From the NCBI RefSeq assembly GCF_028476545.1, contig NW_026733215.1:1-64000 (forward strand): DNA of 64,000 bases. Reading direction: 5' to 3'. The position numbers and the translations under genes are program-made. This DNA comes from Physella acuta (lineage: Eukaryota; Mollusca; Gastropoda; Physidae). Below are positions 41,866 through 57,782 of this stretch, one piece after another; position 1 is the stretch's first letter; each line of letters opens with the position of its first letter. The notes under the pieces are model-generated. The model did no database searches and had not been told where the DNA came from. It worked only from the letters and a program-made list of their open reading frames with translations.

Positions 41866-42247
41866 TATATATATATGTTTATATATCATATTTATAGATT
41901 TATATACACATAAATAAAGTCGCTTCTGTGAGTGCGTGCGTGTGAGAGTGTTGTTAATTTATCTAGTCATCGTATTTCATTACGTTTAAATGATTCATTA
42001 AAAGATGTAAATGCCACCAAATCTAATGTTTTAAACTAACGCCTTAAAATGTGCTTTTATACGTAACATTTTAATTTTAAGAAGCGACTTATTGCACATC
42101 TATGGAACATAAATAAAATCAAAACGAACCTAGCGTAAGTAAACCAATGAATTTATGAAATAATAAAACGGTGTTAAAAATAATCAAACCAAATGCTGTA
42201 ATACAATACTTACAAACAAGTCCGACAAAAACAGCAATCACAATCAT
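41266..42247 (-). CDS. K6: secreted two-domain Kazal inhibitor with moved splice acceptor
   Basis: Exon 1 (42247-42214) encodes [11 protein letters not shown]. The acceptor TAG used in K4, K7 and K8 reads TGG here. The CAG six nt upstream keeps phase, so exon 2 is taken as 41612-41266, giving 126 residues and a leader extended by two residues ([18 protein letters not shown]). Domain 1 (CPRIWAPVC) has predicted P1 Arg. Domain 2 (CYELLRPIC) has predicted P1 Glu, which would suit a glutamyl-specific protease such as some bacterial enzymes, or may be non-inhibitory. All 14 mature cysteines, including the linker Cys and terminal CGDC, are present. U3 lacks the + strand partner gene. Confidence 0.86.
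41628..41882. repeat. TA-rich array next to the K6 exon 2 acceptor
   Basis: About 250 bp of TA with short interruptions (tataggtcc, atggac) starting 16 nt from the K6 acceptor. Confidence 0.95.
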
Positions 42248-42543
42248 TTTGAAGTCAAGATTTCAAAATCCTACTTTAAAAAAATCTGCAACAAACAAAA
42301 CACGATAGAATAGTCAATTTAAGCTGGATTATCAAACTTTTAATTAGTTTAATGTTTAAAAATAAAATTAGATCTATATTTTAGTAAAATAAAATTTTTC
42401 ATAATGGATGCAAAATTCACGTAATAGTTTTTTTAACAAAAAAGATGTAAATTAAAAAAAAAATATTGCCTTAAATTTACACTGTAAACGTGAATTATAC
42501 CTCACTGAATACTGATCTGAATTAAAGTATAAGTTGGAAATTG

Positions 42544-42551
42544 TTTATATA
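42544..42551 (-). promoter_or_regulatory. TATA box of K6
   Basis: TATATAAA on the - strand in gtgtatataaacaa, the conserved core-promoter block of the two-domain genes. Confidence 0.65.
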
Positions 42552-42740
42552 CACCCAGAACGCAATTAAAATGTGTACTTCAATACATTGTTTACTATTT
42601 GGTTTGTCATTAATTGGATAGATATTTACCATAATTAAGCATCAGGTTGGGAGCATGTTAATTAGCTAATTAGTTTAATGCGATCTGTTGCTTTGTTTTG
42701 TGATGGTTCAGCTGATAGGGGTGTACTGTTTTGGTTAAGG

Positions 42741-43000
42741 GGACGGCGTGGTCGAATTGTAGAGCTGACGACTGCTAACTATAGAGTCTCGAGTTCAAAT
42801 CCCGAGTTTCGAATCAATAAGACATCCTGTTCTGTTCTGATTGGGGTCTGACTCAAGTTAAGGAAACCTACTCGGCATGTTATAGTACTGACGACACCGT
42901 CTCTTCATGTAAGTGTATCCAGTCACCATCACAGCTTATACGTCGTACTTTAAAAAGATGAACTCTACTACAACTGCCCCTTGTGTATCAGACTCTAACA
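42741..43000 (+). mobile_element. tRNA-derived SINE (S1 family), best-preserved head
   Basis: The A box (ggcgtggtcgaattgta) and B box (gagttcaaatcccg) are both readable, confirming descent from a tRNA gene. The body is shared with the U1, U2 and U4 copies. Confidence 0.82.
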
Positions 43001-44183
<1,183 letters not shown>

Positions 44184-45140
44184 TAAACCGGGAGTGATCT
44201 CCACTAAACTTTCTCGAATATTCTTATATAAAACAACATGGGATGGGGACTCGGGATATAGTTATGATTTTTAATCCATTTTAAATACTTAAACTTTTTA
44301 AAATAGAATAGAATCTCACAGAAAAAAGAATTGCGCACAAAGCGAACGCCGAATAAAGATGTGTATAATAGTGTGGAATATTATTAGTACTTTATAAATT
44401 CACACGCGTTTTTTGAGAAATCGGAAATAGTGAAAATAGTAAAAAACGTGTTGTTTTTACTTTCTCGTATATACGAAGTATATAGAAAGTATTGTAATCG
44501 TCCAAAAAAAAAATCGAGATTTTTACAAATCTCGACGTTTTACACCTCACTGATACTGAAAAACATAATTTTGCAATCTTGTCCGTATGTCTGTGTGTCT
44601 GTCTGTGTGTGTGTGTGTGTGTGTGTGTAAACACGATTACTTGAGTACCGTTACAGCTAGGTTGATGAAACTTCATATATAAGTATTTTATCAAAATCGT
44701 TGATCCGTATCAACTTTTAAGCGATTTCCGATAACCGGAAGTGGTACTTTTCCTACTTTGAATTTTTCAAAAGCCTATAACTTGAGTACTATTTCAGACA
44801 AATAAATGCAATTTCACATGTAAGTAAAAGATCTATGTCTCTACCTTCTGTCAAATTTTGAGTAATTTCCGTTGACCGGAAGTAGTAATTTACTCTATTT
44901 CCGATTTCTCAAAAAACTAATGTTAATTTATAAAGTACTAATAATATTGCGCACTATTATGCACTTTTTTATTTGGCGTTCACTTGGTGTGCATTTTTTT
45001 TGTCTACGAGATTTTATTCTACTTTTAAAACTTTAAGTATTTAAAATGGATTAAAAATCATGTCTATAGCCCGAGTTCCCATCCCCTGTTATTTTATATA
45101 AGATTATTCGAGAAAGTTTTGGGGAGATCACTCCCGGTTT
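44184..45140. mobile_element. Head-to-head pair of hairpin-ended repeats
   Basis: A partial forward copy (about 44184-44445, starting aaaccgggagtgatctccac) abuts a full inverted copy (about 44455-45140, starting actttctcgtatatacgaag and ending gatcactcccggttt). The whole is thus bounded by inverted aaaccgggagtgat ends. U1 (26118) and U2 (38898) show the uninterrupted A/T-rich site. Confidence 0.75.
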
Positions 45141-45817
45141 TTTTTTTCAATTAAATTTTGAAATCAAAGCGACGGTAAAAATAATTTAAAATATAAAATC
45201 TTTAGAGTGAAAATAAATTAGAAACTTAATTAATTATTTTATAAATTTTATAAAAGTTGCAAATCCAGAGATCTTTAAATTATTTTTTTTTTTAAGTTTA
45301 AGGCTACATTTCTATTTATTTTCATCAAGTCAAAGTTATAAACTGAAGTTTCACTTTCGTAAAACAAACATTGATTGACTCTAGTGGAACTAACGTGTTC
45401 GATATTCTGAAAACCACACTTCATAAAAAAACTCATAGTTATTTGTCGTCAAAACTTTGTCGATACAATTTTAGAGTCAGCCGTATTTGTTTTCGATGTC
45501 TGTGGTAAATGTAAACAATTAAATTGTCTGCAGCTTTTTGAAAAAAAAATAATTTCCTGGATAACAAAAATAATAAAAAAACATCAATTACACCCAAACT
45601 TAAAAGTAAAAAGTCCAACACAAATCAAACCATCCAAATTTTTGTAACCATATGTATTTTAAAAACATCGTACATGATTTGTTCAATATTTATTGGTTCT
45701 TTCAAATATTTCGAGACTATTCTCTGTTGTCTCCATTTCCGACCAGTTTATAATAGTTTCTTATAACCAATTATTTCGACCATTTGATTAGGCTTTAATA
45801 TTGTCTAAACAGAAAAT
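45141..45817. other. U3 downstream flank, no gene seen
   Basis: AT-rich sequence matching 26150-26735 and 38935-39592. Confidence 0.55.
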
Positions 45818-46171
45818 CAGAGACGTAGCTAGGGGAGGGCTGGTGCGACGGCCGTCTTGGGCGCCGACCCAATGGGCGTAAACAGGGTGAAAAGTTTTAA
45901 AATCCGATTCTGAGCTGCATTACTAAATTATTTAAAGTTAAGATAATAGACTACTGCTTAGCATTCCTAACTGATTTAACTTTTTTGTACATCAATTTTG
46001 TGATATAATTTTAAAAAAAAACTGATCTACGGACAGAGACTTGTAAAATGCATTCCAAAACTTTCCAAAATGGGGAAGAAGTAGCTTTTTGCTAACATAA
46101 ATAAAATAGTTGGAATGAGGCGCAAGTTTGATGCTTATCCCCGGGCACCGGCCTGGGTCGCTAAGCCACTG
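45818..46171. mobile_element. MITE shared by units U1-U3 (copy in U3)
   Basis: A more diverged copy of 26736-27095 with the same flanks. Confidence 0.7.
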
Positions 46172-46497
46172 TAGGCAACTACGACTTATCTACAAGTGGT
46201 ATGAAAAAACTGAAATAAAATTGCAATTTCCCAACACGGTTTTCTTCTTAATATTAATTAAATAACAACAAATCAATAATGGCAGGATTACTTTTAAGGG
46301 CTGAATAGGTAATACTTTTTAATCTCAATAGCTAAAAAAAATTAAACCTGTATGTAAATGCTAAAAACGTTATTTTAAAAATTAAATAAAACGCAAGACT
46401 GCAATATTGTATGACACACCAAACAGCTTTCTATAATTGTTTAGAACAAATTGTTCGTACAAATGGACATCGAAAGGGTCCTTTTATCTCAAGTTAT

Positions 46498-46715
46498 GTG
46501 ACGTTGTGGTCGAGTGGTATACCGCTTGACTGCTAGCTCGAAGTTCGGATCTCGGTCTATCTTCGAGACAACAGGACTTTCCTGAGCAAACACAGCACTA
46601 ATAAGTACCTGCCTCACTCTAGGAAACAAGGGCTGCTGGGCATAGACCACACCATCCATTCATATGTAGAGGTCAAGAAACATATGCACTCTACTTCATC
46701 TGTGTACCGTTGTGT
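46498..46715 (+). mobile_element. tRNA-derived SINE (S2 family), U3/U4 junction
   Basis: Same family and register as 28081. This copy keeps the ggaaacaagggctgctgggc segment missing from the U1/U2 and U2/U3 copies. Confidence 0.75.
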
Positions 46716-47548
46716 TCGAAATAAGAATTGTTTATTTTATCTCACATAAATTTGGCCCGCTTGAGAATCTGAACCTGACATCGGTTATGTAACCCGTGAT
46801 TTAGGTTAACTTAATCCTGTTGATTATGCAGGTCCAGTAAATATCCTTGTGAGTTTACGGAAAATAAGAATTGAAATTGGAAAAAGAAGTCCACGTTATT
46901 GAAACTAATCTGCTGGGCAGGGCCCTTCATATGAAGAGGTCAAGAACATATGGACTCTATTTTACCTGTGGAACGTTAATTTCGAAATTGGAACTTTCCT
47001 GTTTTCTTATCTTTAATTAGACTTTATTTCAATCACGGTGAAACTGTCATTTTTAGAAAATATATCTGTTTTTGACCGAAAAACAAATTTTTCACATCAA
47101 AATACATCATAGTGTTGAGGTAAACGTCGTTAAATTAAAAAAGGTCAAAAAATATCGCGATTCTTTTTTTAAAAATTATAACCTGCAGATGAAACTTTTA
47201 TTCGCCATTTTAAATCTTCATAATTTACTTGGGAAGTCAACTGATACTTTAAAATAAGTGTGGTATTTCAGCGATATTATTCATATACATTTTCAACCAT
47301 TTTCAATTTCACACAAAACACATTTTTATGCATTATTGATTTTATTTTTATAATTGTTTTGTATTTTAAATTTCTAAAAACCATCATGCTACTCAAATTT
47401 AATTTGGAAAGAGAAAAAAAAATCTAAATGTAAACAATTTATGTAAATGGTGAGCATACAATGCCAAACGATTTAGTTTTTAAATCTAAATTATTCTTTT
47501 AAATAATATTCAATAATTATTCTTTGATGTACAACATTTGTTTAAAAG
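46716..47548. other. 3' flank of K7
   Basis: Homologous to 28270-29180 and 51655-52556. It contains a SINE 3' half (46888-46965) and AT-rich DNA. No gene seen. Confidence 0.6.
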
Positions 47549-47945
47549 TTAGCAATCCCCACAGTGAGCAATGGTTATCTTCTGCTCTGGTGGAAGGTCA
47601 CAGTTGGCGGTGTCAAATTCGCAATCGTTGGCGTACGATTTCCCATCACTGCCGCAGACGGGGTTTAACAACTTGTAGCAGCCGTGTATGGGGCAAGGTC
47701 GCTCAGTGTGACCGCGGTAACATTCTTTGTGGCAGGGGCCCTCACTCTCAACTGTCACTTCTGGATTGTCGCAGTTGGCGTTTCTCAGATCACACGCGTT
47801 GGCGTAGGTCTTGCCGTCCGAGCCGCACACGGGGGCCAAGATGAATGTGCAACCCGTAGGGCAGGGCTCCGACTCGGCCAGAGCAGTGCCTACATATTTT
47901 GGTAATAATGCGAATGTATGTATAAATACATTATTGGTATAAATT

Positions 47946-48000
<55 letters not shown>

Positions 48001-48752
48001 AAATAGGCACCCCGTCAAAAGAGCGCACGACAAAAGAGCGCCGACATAAGAGCGCAGACAAAAGAGCGCCGACATAAGAGCGCCGACATAAGAGCGCACT
48101 AATTTCCCGACAAAAGAGCGCCGACATAAGAGCGCAAACTAAAAATCGAAAAACCATATTTAATAAATAAAAAAAAAGGAAAATTGACTCAGATCAGAAG
48201 GCATCGTTTGATGTTAACTCTTTATTGTTTCATTAAAAAAACTAATTGTTCAGTTTCTTTAACTAAAAAACTGGTACAATCAACGTGAAGTCCAATTAAG
48301 CAATTATTCAAAACTCAATCTAATGACATATACAAAGATTTTAAATGTTAGGCCTAAAGTGAGAATATAAACTGAAATGAAATGTAACAAAAGAAAAATA
48401 AGTTCAATCAGCATTTGCTCTGTCCTGTCTATATCTGTAGCCTTCAACCAATATAATAACCTTCACTTTCTGTGATTCGATCTTCTCCATGTTACTTGGG
48501 TTAGAAATATTTTCAAACTGCATTCATAACATGTTAACCATAATATATAAATAAAGACGTTGTTCTCTCGCCGATTGTTTAATTAAAACAAGTGTTAACC
48601 ATGTCCTATTCGTTTTGCGTACAACATGTGTTTTTTTAATTGACTGCGCTCTTACGTCGGCGCTCTTTTGTCTGCGCTCTTTTGTCGGCGCTCTTATGTC
48701 GGCGCTCTTTTGTCTGCGCTCTTATGTCGGCGCTCTTTTGTCGTGCGCTCTT

Positions 48753-48784
<32 letters not shown>

Positions 48785-49093
48785 CGGCGTGGCTGTGAGT
48801 GTGTTGTTTATCTCGTCATCATATTTTATGTTATTATGTTAAAACGATTCATTAAATTATCTAAATGCCACCAAAATTTATGATTTTTACACGGTATATT
48901 TTAAATTTAAGAAGCGACTTAGACTGTTTAATTAATATTATTGCACAGCTATGTAAAATTAACAAAACCGAATCGCAACTACCCTAAGTAAACCAATGTA
49001 ATTACGAAGTAATAAACCTATGTAAAAAAATAAACCAGTTGATGTAATACAATACTTACAAACAAGTCCGACAAAAACAGCAATCACAATCAT
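47549..49093 (-). CDS. K7: secreted two-domain Kazal inhibitor
   Basis: Exon 1 (49093-49060) encodes [11 protein letters not shown]. Exon 2 (47889-47549) follows a clean ATATGTAG acceptor, giving 124 residues. Domain 1 (CTFILAPVC) has predicted P1 Phe and domain 2 (CYKLLNPVC) predicted P1 Lys, a swap of specificity classes compared with K4. The linker Cys (HKECYRGH) and terminal CGDC are kept. The intron carries a foldback-like element and TA arrays. The TATA box is at 49391. U4 has no + strand partner gene. Confidence 0.9.
47947..47992. repeat. (TA)n array near the K7 acceptor
   Basis: Begins about 57 nt from the K7 exon 2 acceptor on the intron side. Confidence 0.95.
48013..48752. mobile_element. 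Foldback-like element FB-c in the K7 intron
   Basis: The left arm (48013-48135) is tandem gacaaaagagcgccgacata units. The right arm (48650-48752) is the inverse (tatgtcggcgctcttttgtc). The outermost words aaagagcgcacgac and gtcgtgcgctctt are inverted matches. An AT-rich core of about 510 bp lies between. Absent from the K4 and K6 introns. Confidence 0.78.
48753..48780. repeat. (TA)n array right of FB-c
   Basis: Short TA array, suggesting FB-c inserted in or beside a TA array. Confidence 0.9.
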
Positions 49094-49390
49094 TTTGATG
49101 TCAAGATTTCAAGATTTCAAAATTCTACTTTGAACAATCTGTAACAAACATTAACAGATACGATAGTCAATTTATACTTGATTATTTAAAATTTAATTTA
49201 TCTAATGTTTGAAAAAATGAAATTAGATTTATATTGAGGAAGACAATACGATCTTTTATAAGAAAAGCAAAATTCATGTAATAGTTTTTTAACGAACAAC
49301 TGTAAATTTAAAAAAAATAATAGTTGCTACAATGTAAAACCATACCTCACTGAATATTGAGCTGAAGTAGAGAACTGAAGTTGGAAGCTG

Positions 49391-49398
49391 TTTATATA
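49391..49398 (-). promoter_or_regulatory. TATA box of K7
   Basis: TATATAAA on the - strand in the conserved gtgtatataaacag block. Confidence 0.65.
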
Positions 49399-49580
49399 CA
49401 CCCAGGACAAATACATTTGTTTACTTGAATATACTGTTTACACTTTGGTTTGTCATCTTTTGGTAAGATAATTACCTTACTAAGCAGGTTGGGAGCATGT
49501 TAATTAGCTAATTAGTTTAATGCGATCTGTTGCTTTGTTTTGTGATGGTTCAGCAGATAGGGGTGTACTGTTTCGGTTAA

Positions 49581-49815
49581 GGGGATGGCGTGGTCGAATT
49601 GTAGAGCTGACGACTGCTAACCCTTAAGTCTCGAGTTCAAATCCCGAGTTTCGAATCCATAGGACGTCCCTGAGTCCATCCTATTATGATGGGTGCCTGA
49701 CTCCCGTTCATGAAACCTACTAGACTGGGCATGGTGCTGACCACACTGTCTCTTCATGTGCCGAGAACAGTTTTAAAAGATGAACTCTACTGCAACTGCC
49801 CTGTGTGTGTCTGAC
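49581..49815 (+). mobile_element. tRNA-derived SINE (S1 family), U4 copy
   Basis: The A box (ggcgtggtcgaattgta) and B box (gagttcaaatcccg) are readable; paralogous to 42741-43000. Confidence 0.8.
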
Positions 49816-50342
49816 TCTGACAGTAAATTATGACGATTTAGTCCGTTGGTGGGATGAATGTGTGGGGCGCTAGTTGTTTGTGGATGTGGATGGTTGTGTG
49901 GGGCTAGCCTATAATACGAGGTTTAATAAAACACTCATTTTGAAAAATTTCACTGCCGACATGACCATGATATTTTAAAACAGTGTTGGTGTTTCGATTT
50001 TTAAGAAAAATGTTTCTTTTCATTTTATCTAAAAAAAACTTTCTAAATGATGCTATAATTACGACAAAATATAAAAGATATTCTTTGTTTACAATGTGTG
50101 TGTTTTAATTATTTTATCAAACTGGTTAGTTTACACATCTCAAGGTCAACTGAACGTTATGTACGACATATGAGTGACATATGGCGACTCAATACAATAG
50201 AAATAAGCGGGGTCCTATCAATCAAAACAATCTGTTTGTGTGCACTTTGTTTAAAGATTTGATGACTAAACATACTTTTTGCATATTGGGCAAAATTTCA
50301 AAAGTCTGTAAAGTAGTTAGTAAAATAATTGCTTGCTGATCA

Positions 50343-50548
<206 letters not shown>

Positions 50549-50693
50549 ATATTTATATTTATATGTATTTGTGTGTGTATCCATGTGTGTACACACAGAA
50601 TGGTGACAATTATTAATTTGGTCTGATATCACCCCCCCCCCCCCCCCGCCTAATTTTTAAAGAGAAAAAAAAGTATCATTGAATTTAATTTCT

Positions 50694-50695
<2 letters not shown>

Positions 50696-50766
<71 letters not shown>
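50696..50766. repeat. (TA)n array in U4
   Basis: TA array preceding atcacaaagctcatccttta. In U5 the same words follow the (GT)n at 62047. Confidence 0.95.
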
Positions 50767-50769
<3 letters not shown>

Positions 50770-51441
50770 AAAGCTCATCCTTTATTAATATAGTTTCTTT
50801 TCATGGGCCACATTTTATTTAACTCTCAATGTATTTTACTGAAGTCATGTGGAAAACTCACGTTTCGTAGCGACAGATGGTAGCTTGAATTTTTTCAATT
50901 GCTGAACAAACATTTGTTTTAAGATTCAGCAGAAATATGTTCTCTAGCAAACCATTCTGTTTACAATTTGATGATTACATTAATGCCCACGCATTAATTA
51001 TGCATATGCCAGTTTACTATTTGTGACAGGTTCTCATAACTGATTATTTCTACCATTTGATTAAGTTTAAGTATTGTATCCACAGACATCAACGACTTAT
51101 CCATCGGCGGTTTGATCAAAATGGAAACTTAAAATATGCAATTTCTCAATATGATTTTCTATTTGATATAAAAAATAAACAATGAACAATGGCAGGTTTA
51201 TTTTTAGGCTGAACAAGCAATACTTTTTGGTCTCACTTGCTAACAATAGTTAAACGTTATGTAGCCTACATGCCAATAATGTTATGGTTAAAAACAAACA
51301 AAAAATCAGAAAAAATAAAAGTAGCATAAATTTAAGTTTTAAATTCTGCAATACTATATGACACACCAAACAGCTTTCTATAAAAGTTTTGAACAATTGT
51401 TCCCCCCTATAGACACAAAAATGTTCATTGTATCTCAAATT
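50767..51441. other. U4 module M and flank with empty MITE site
   Basis: Module M (gacagatggtagcttgaat) is at 50865-50960. At 51083 the sequence cagacatcaacgacttatcc lacks the MITE found in U1-U3. No gene seen. Confidence 0.6.
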
Positions 51442-51650
51442 TTGTGAAGCAGTTTTGGGTGGTATACCGCTTGACTGCTAGCCTGAGGTTCGGATCTCGG
51501 TACATCCTCGAGACAACAGGACTTCCCTGAGCCCACGCAGCACTAATGAGTACCTGCCTCACGATAGGAAACAGGGGCTGCTGGGCATAGACCACACATC
51601 CATTCATATGTAGAGGTCAAGAAACATATGCACTCTACTTCATCTGTGTA
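51442..51650 (+). mobile_element. tRNA-derived SINE (S2 family), U4/U5 junction
   Basis: The head is partly degraded, while the B box (gaggttcggatctcgg) and body are well kept. Confidence 0.75.
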
Positions 51651-52556
51651 CCGTTTGGTTCGAAATAAGAATTGTTTTTTTTTATCTCACATAAATTTGG
51701 CCCGCTTGAGAATTTGGACCTGACATCGGTTATGTAACCTGTGATTCAAGTTAACTTAATCCTAACTGTTGATTATGCTGGTCCAGTAAAAATCTTTGTC
51801 AGTTTACGAAAAATTAGAATTGTAAATTGGAAAAAGAAGTCCACCTAGCACAGATAGGTACTGGCTCACGTTATAGAAACTAAATCTACTGGACAAGAAA
51901 TGACTACACCATCCCTCCATATGAAGAGGTCAAGAACATTGACTCTACTTCATCTGCGAAACGTTAATTTCGAAATTGGAACTTTCTTATTTTATTATCT
52001 CACCACATGGTTCTTAAATTTGACTTTCATATCAATCACGGTATAACTGTCTTTTTTTAGAAAATATATCTGTTTTTAACTGAAAAACAGATTTTTCACA
52101 TCAAAATACATCATCGTGATGAGGTAAACGTCTTTAAATTAAAAATGCCAAAAGATATCGCGAATAATTTTTTTTTCAAATTTTAACCTGCACATGAAAC
52201 ATTTATTCGCCATTTTAAATCTTCATAATTTACTTGGGAAATCAACTCATACTTTGAAATAAGTGAGGTATTTTGGCAATATTATTTATATACATTTTCA
52301 ACCATTTTCAATTTTACACACACACAAAACACATTTTTATGCATTATTAATTTTATTTTATAATTGTTTTTTATTTTAAATTTCTAAAAACCATTATGAT
52401 GCTCAAATTTGGAAAGAGAAACATTTAAAAAAAAATATAAACAATATATGTAAACGGTGAGCACACAATACCAACCGATTTAGTTTTGAAGTCTAAATTA
52501 TTCTTTTAAAACAATATTCAATAATTATTCTTTGATGTACAACATTTGTTTAAAAG
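51651..52556. other. 3' flank of K8
   Basis: Homologous to the K7 3' flank. It contains a SINE 3' half (51838-51955). No gene seen. Confidence 0.6.
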
Positions 52557-54764
<2,208 letters not shown>

Positions 54765-54881
54765 TTTGATGTCAATATTTCAAAATTCTACTTTGAACAA
54801 TCTGTAACAAACACAAACAGAAACGATAGTCAATTTATACTTGATAATTAAACATTTAATTAACCTAATGTTTGAAAATAA

Positions 54882-54983
<102 letters not shown>

Positions 54984-55152
54984 TGAGGAAGACAATACGA
55001 TCTTTTATAATAAAAGCAAAATTCATGTAATAGTTTTTTAACAAAAATATGTAAATTAATAATAATAATAATAATAATTGCCTTAAAGCTACAATCTAAA
55101 ATCATACCTCACTGAATATTGAGCTGAATTAAAGAACATACATTGGGTGCTG

Positions 55153-55160
55153 TTTATATA
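55153..55160 (-). promoter_or_regulatory. TATA box of K8
   Basis: TATATAAA on the - strand in gtgtatataaacagcacc, matching the K2, K4, K6 and K7 promoters. Confidence 0.65.
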
Positions 55161-55332
55161 CACCTAGGGCCCTTTCAAATTGCTTACTCTTTGTTTTTTT
55201 TTTTCAAAAATGGTTAGGAAAATTACCTTAAATAGCAGGTTGGGAGCATGTAATTAGCTAATTAGTTTAATGCAATCTGTTGCTTTGTTATGTAATGGTT
55301 CAGGTTCAGCTGATAGCGGTGTACTGGTTCGG

Positions 55333-56118
55333 TTAGCTCTTTGTGGATGTGGATCGTAGTGTGGCGCTGTCTGTTTGTGGATGTGGATTGTAGTGTGGCG
55401 CTAGCTGTTTGTGGATGTGGATTGTAGTGTGGCGCTAGCTGTTTGTGGATGTGGATTGTAGTGTGGCGCTAGCTGTTTGTGGATGTGGATTGTAGTGTGG
55501 CGCTGTCTGTTTGTGGATGTGGATTGTAGTGTGGCGCTAGCTGTTTGTGGATGTGGATTGTAGTCTGGCGCTAGCTGTTTGTGGATGTGGATTGTTGTGT
55601 GGCGCTAGCTGTTTGTGGATGTGGATTGTAGTGTGGCGCTGTCTGTTTGTGGATGTGGATTGTTGTGTGGCGCTAGCTGTTTGTGGATGTGGATTGTAGT
55701 GTGGCGCTAGCTGTTTGTGGATGTGGATTGTTGTGTGGCGCTAGCTGTTTGTGGATGTGGATTGTAGTGTGGCGCTGTCTGTTTGTGGATGTGGATTGTA
55801 GTGTGGCGCTGTCTGTTTGTGGATGTGGATTGTAGTGTGGCGCTGTCTGTTTGTGGATGTGGATTGTAGTGTGGCGCTGTCTGTTTGTGGATGTGGATTG
55901 TTGTGTGGCGCTAGCTGTTTGTGGATGTGGATTGTTGTGTGGCGCTAGCTGTTTGTGGATGTGGATTGTAGTGTGGCGCTGTCTGTTTGTGGATGTGGAT
56001 TGTTGTGTGGCGCTAGCTGTTTGTGGATGTGGATGGTAGTGTGGCGCTATCTGTTTGTGGATGTGGATGGTATTGTGATGAGCTAGCTGTGTGTGGATGT
56101 TGGTGTGGTGGCTAGCCT
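55333..56118. repeat. 34-bp minisatellite, about 22 copies
   Basis: The unit is gctagctgtttgtggatgtg plus gattgtagtgtggc. Two alternating variants occur (gctagctg and gctgtctg; ttgtagtg and ttgttgtg). The homologous position in U1-U4 has only one to three monomers, so this is a local expansion. His-Lys-Gln-type open frames across it are artefacts. Confidence 0.95.
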
Positions 56119-56276
56119 CTAATACGAGGTTTACTAATACAGCCATTTCGAAATATTTCACTGTGTTTCAATTTTTTTATCAAACTGGTTAATTTACAGC
56201 TCACATCTCAATGTCAACTGTACGACATATGAGCTGTGATGATGACTCAATACAATACAACTAAGCAGGGTCTAAT

Positions 56277-56520
56277 CAGGGGCGTAGCGAGGGGGCGCGG
56301 GGTGCGGACCGCACCGGGTGACACCATTTAGGGGGTGACACCTAGGCAAAAAATAGCAATTTATATATATAAAAACTTGAGAGGGTGCAAATCGAAAGTT
56401 TGAGGGGGGAGGTGCAAATCGAAAGTTTGTAAGTTTGTCCCCGGGAATGGTCGCTACGCCTCTGGGGGGTGACACCATTAAGTGCCGCACCGGGTGACAC
56501 CGGACCTCGCTACGCCACTG
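56277..56520. mobile_element. hAT-like MITE (gcgtagcgagg family) with perfect TSD
   Basis: The ends are caggggcgtagcgagg and cctcgctacgccactg. The 8-bp duplication ggtctaat lies at 56269-56276 and 56521-56528. U2 near 31370 and U4 near 50205 show the uninterrupted site, so this insertion is specific to U5. Confidence 0.9.
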
Positions 56521-56663
56521 GGTCTAATAAGTCAAAAAAGTGTGCACTTTGTTTCAAGATTTGATGCTTAAACATACGTTTCGCTTATTTGGCAACATTT
56601 CAAAGCTCTTTAAAGTAATTAGGAAAATAAATGCGTGCTGCCCAACCAATATATATGTATACG

Positions 56664-57572
<909 letters not shown>

Positions 57573-57782
57573 TCCACCCCTGCCTTTTTTGTGTGCTATC
57601 AGCCACAAACAACGCTTGGCAGGTGCAGTCCTTCAAAGTCAATCGCACCACCGTAAAAAAAACAATGTATTGTTCCACTCACTGTCAATGTCGTCACATT
57701 CGTATAAGATTGACAGTTATCCCTATTTCACATATCCAATGTGTCTACATCATCTTCCTCAGACACAAAACAGTTCTAGAAT

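Noticed and set aside
42741-42820. Functional tRNA gene
   Set aside because: A and B boxes are present, but the cloverleaf is poor and the sequence continues into a SINE body repeated in every unit.
55673-56161. His/Lys/Gln-rich repeat protein on the - strand
   Set aside because: It is an artefact of the 34-bp minisatellite. There is no start context or splice support, and paralogous units lack it.
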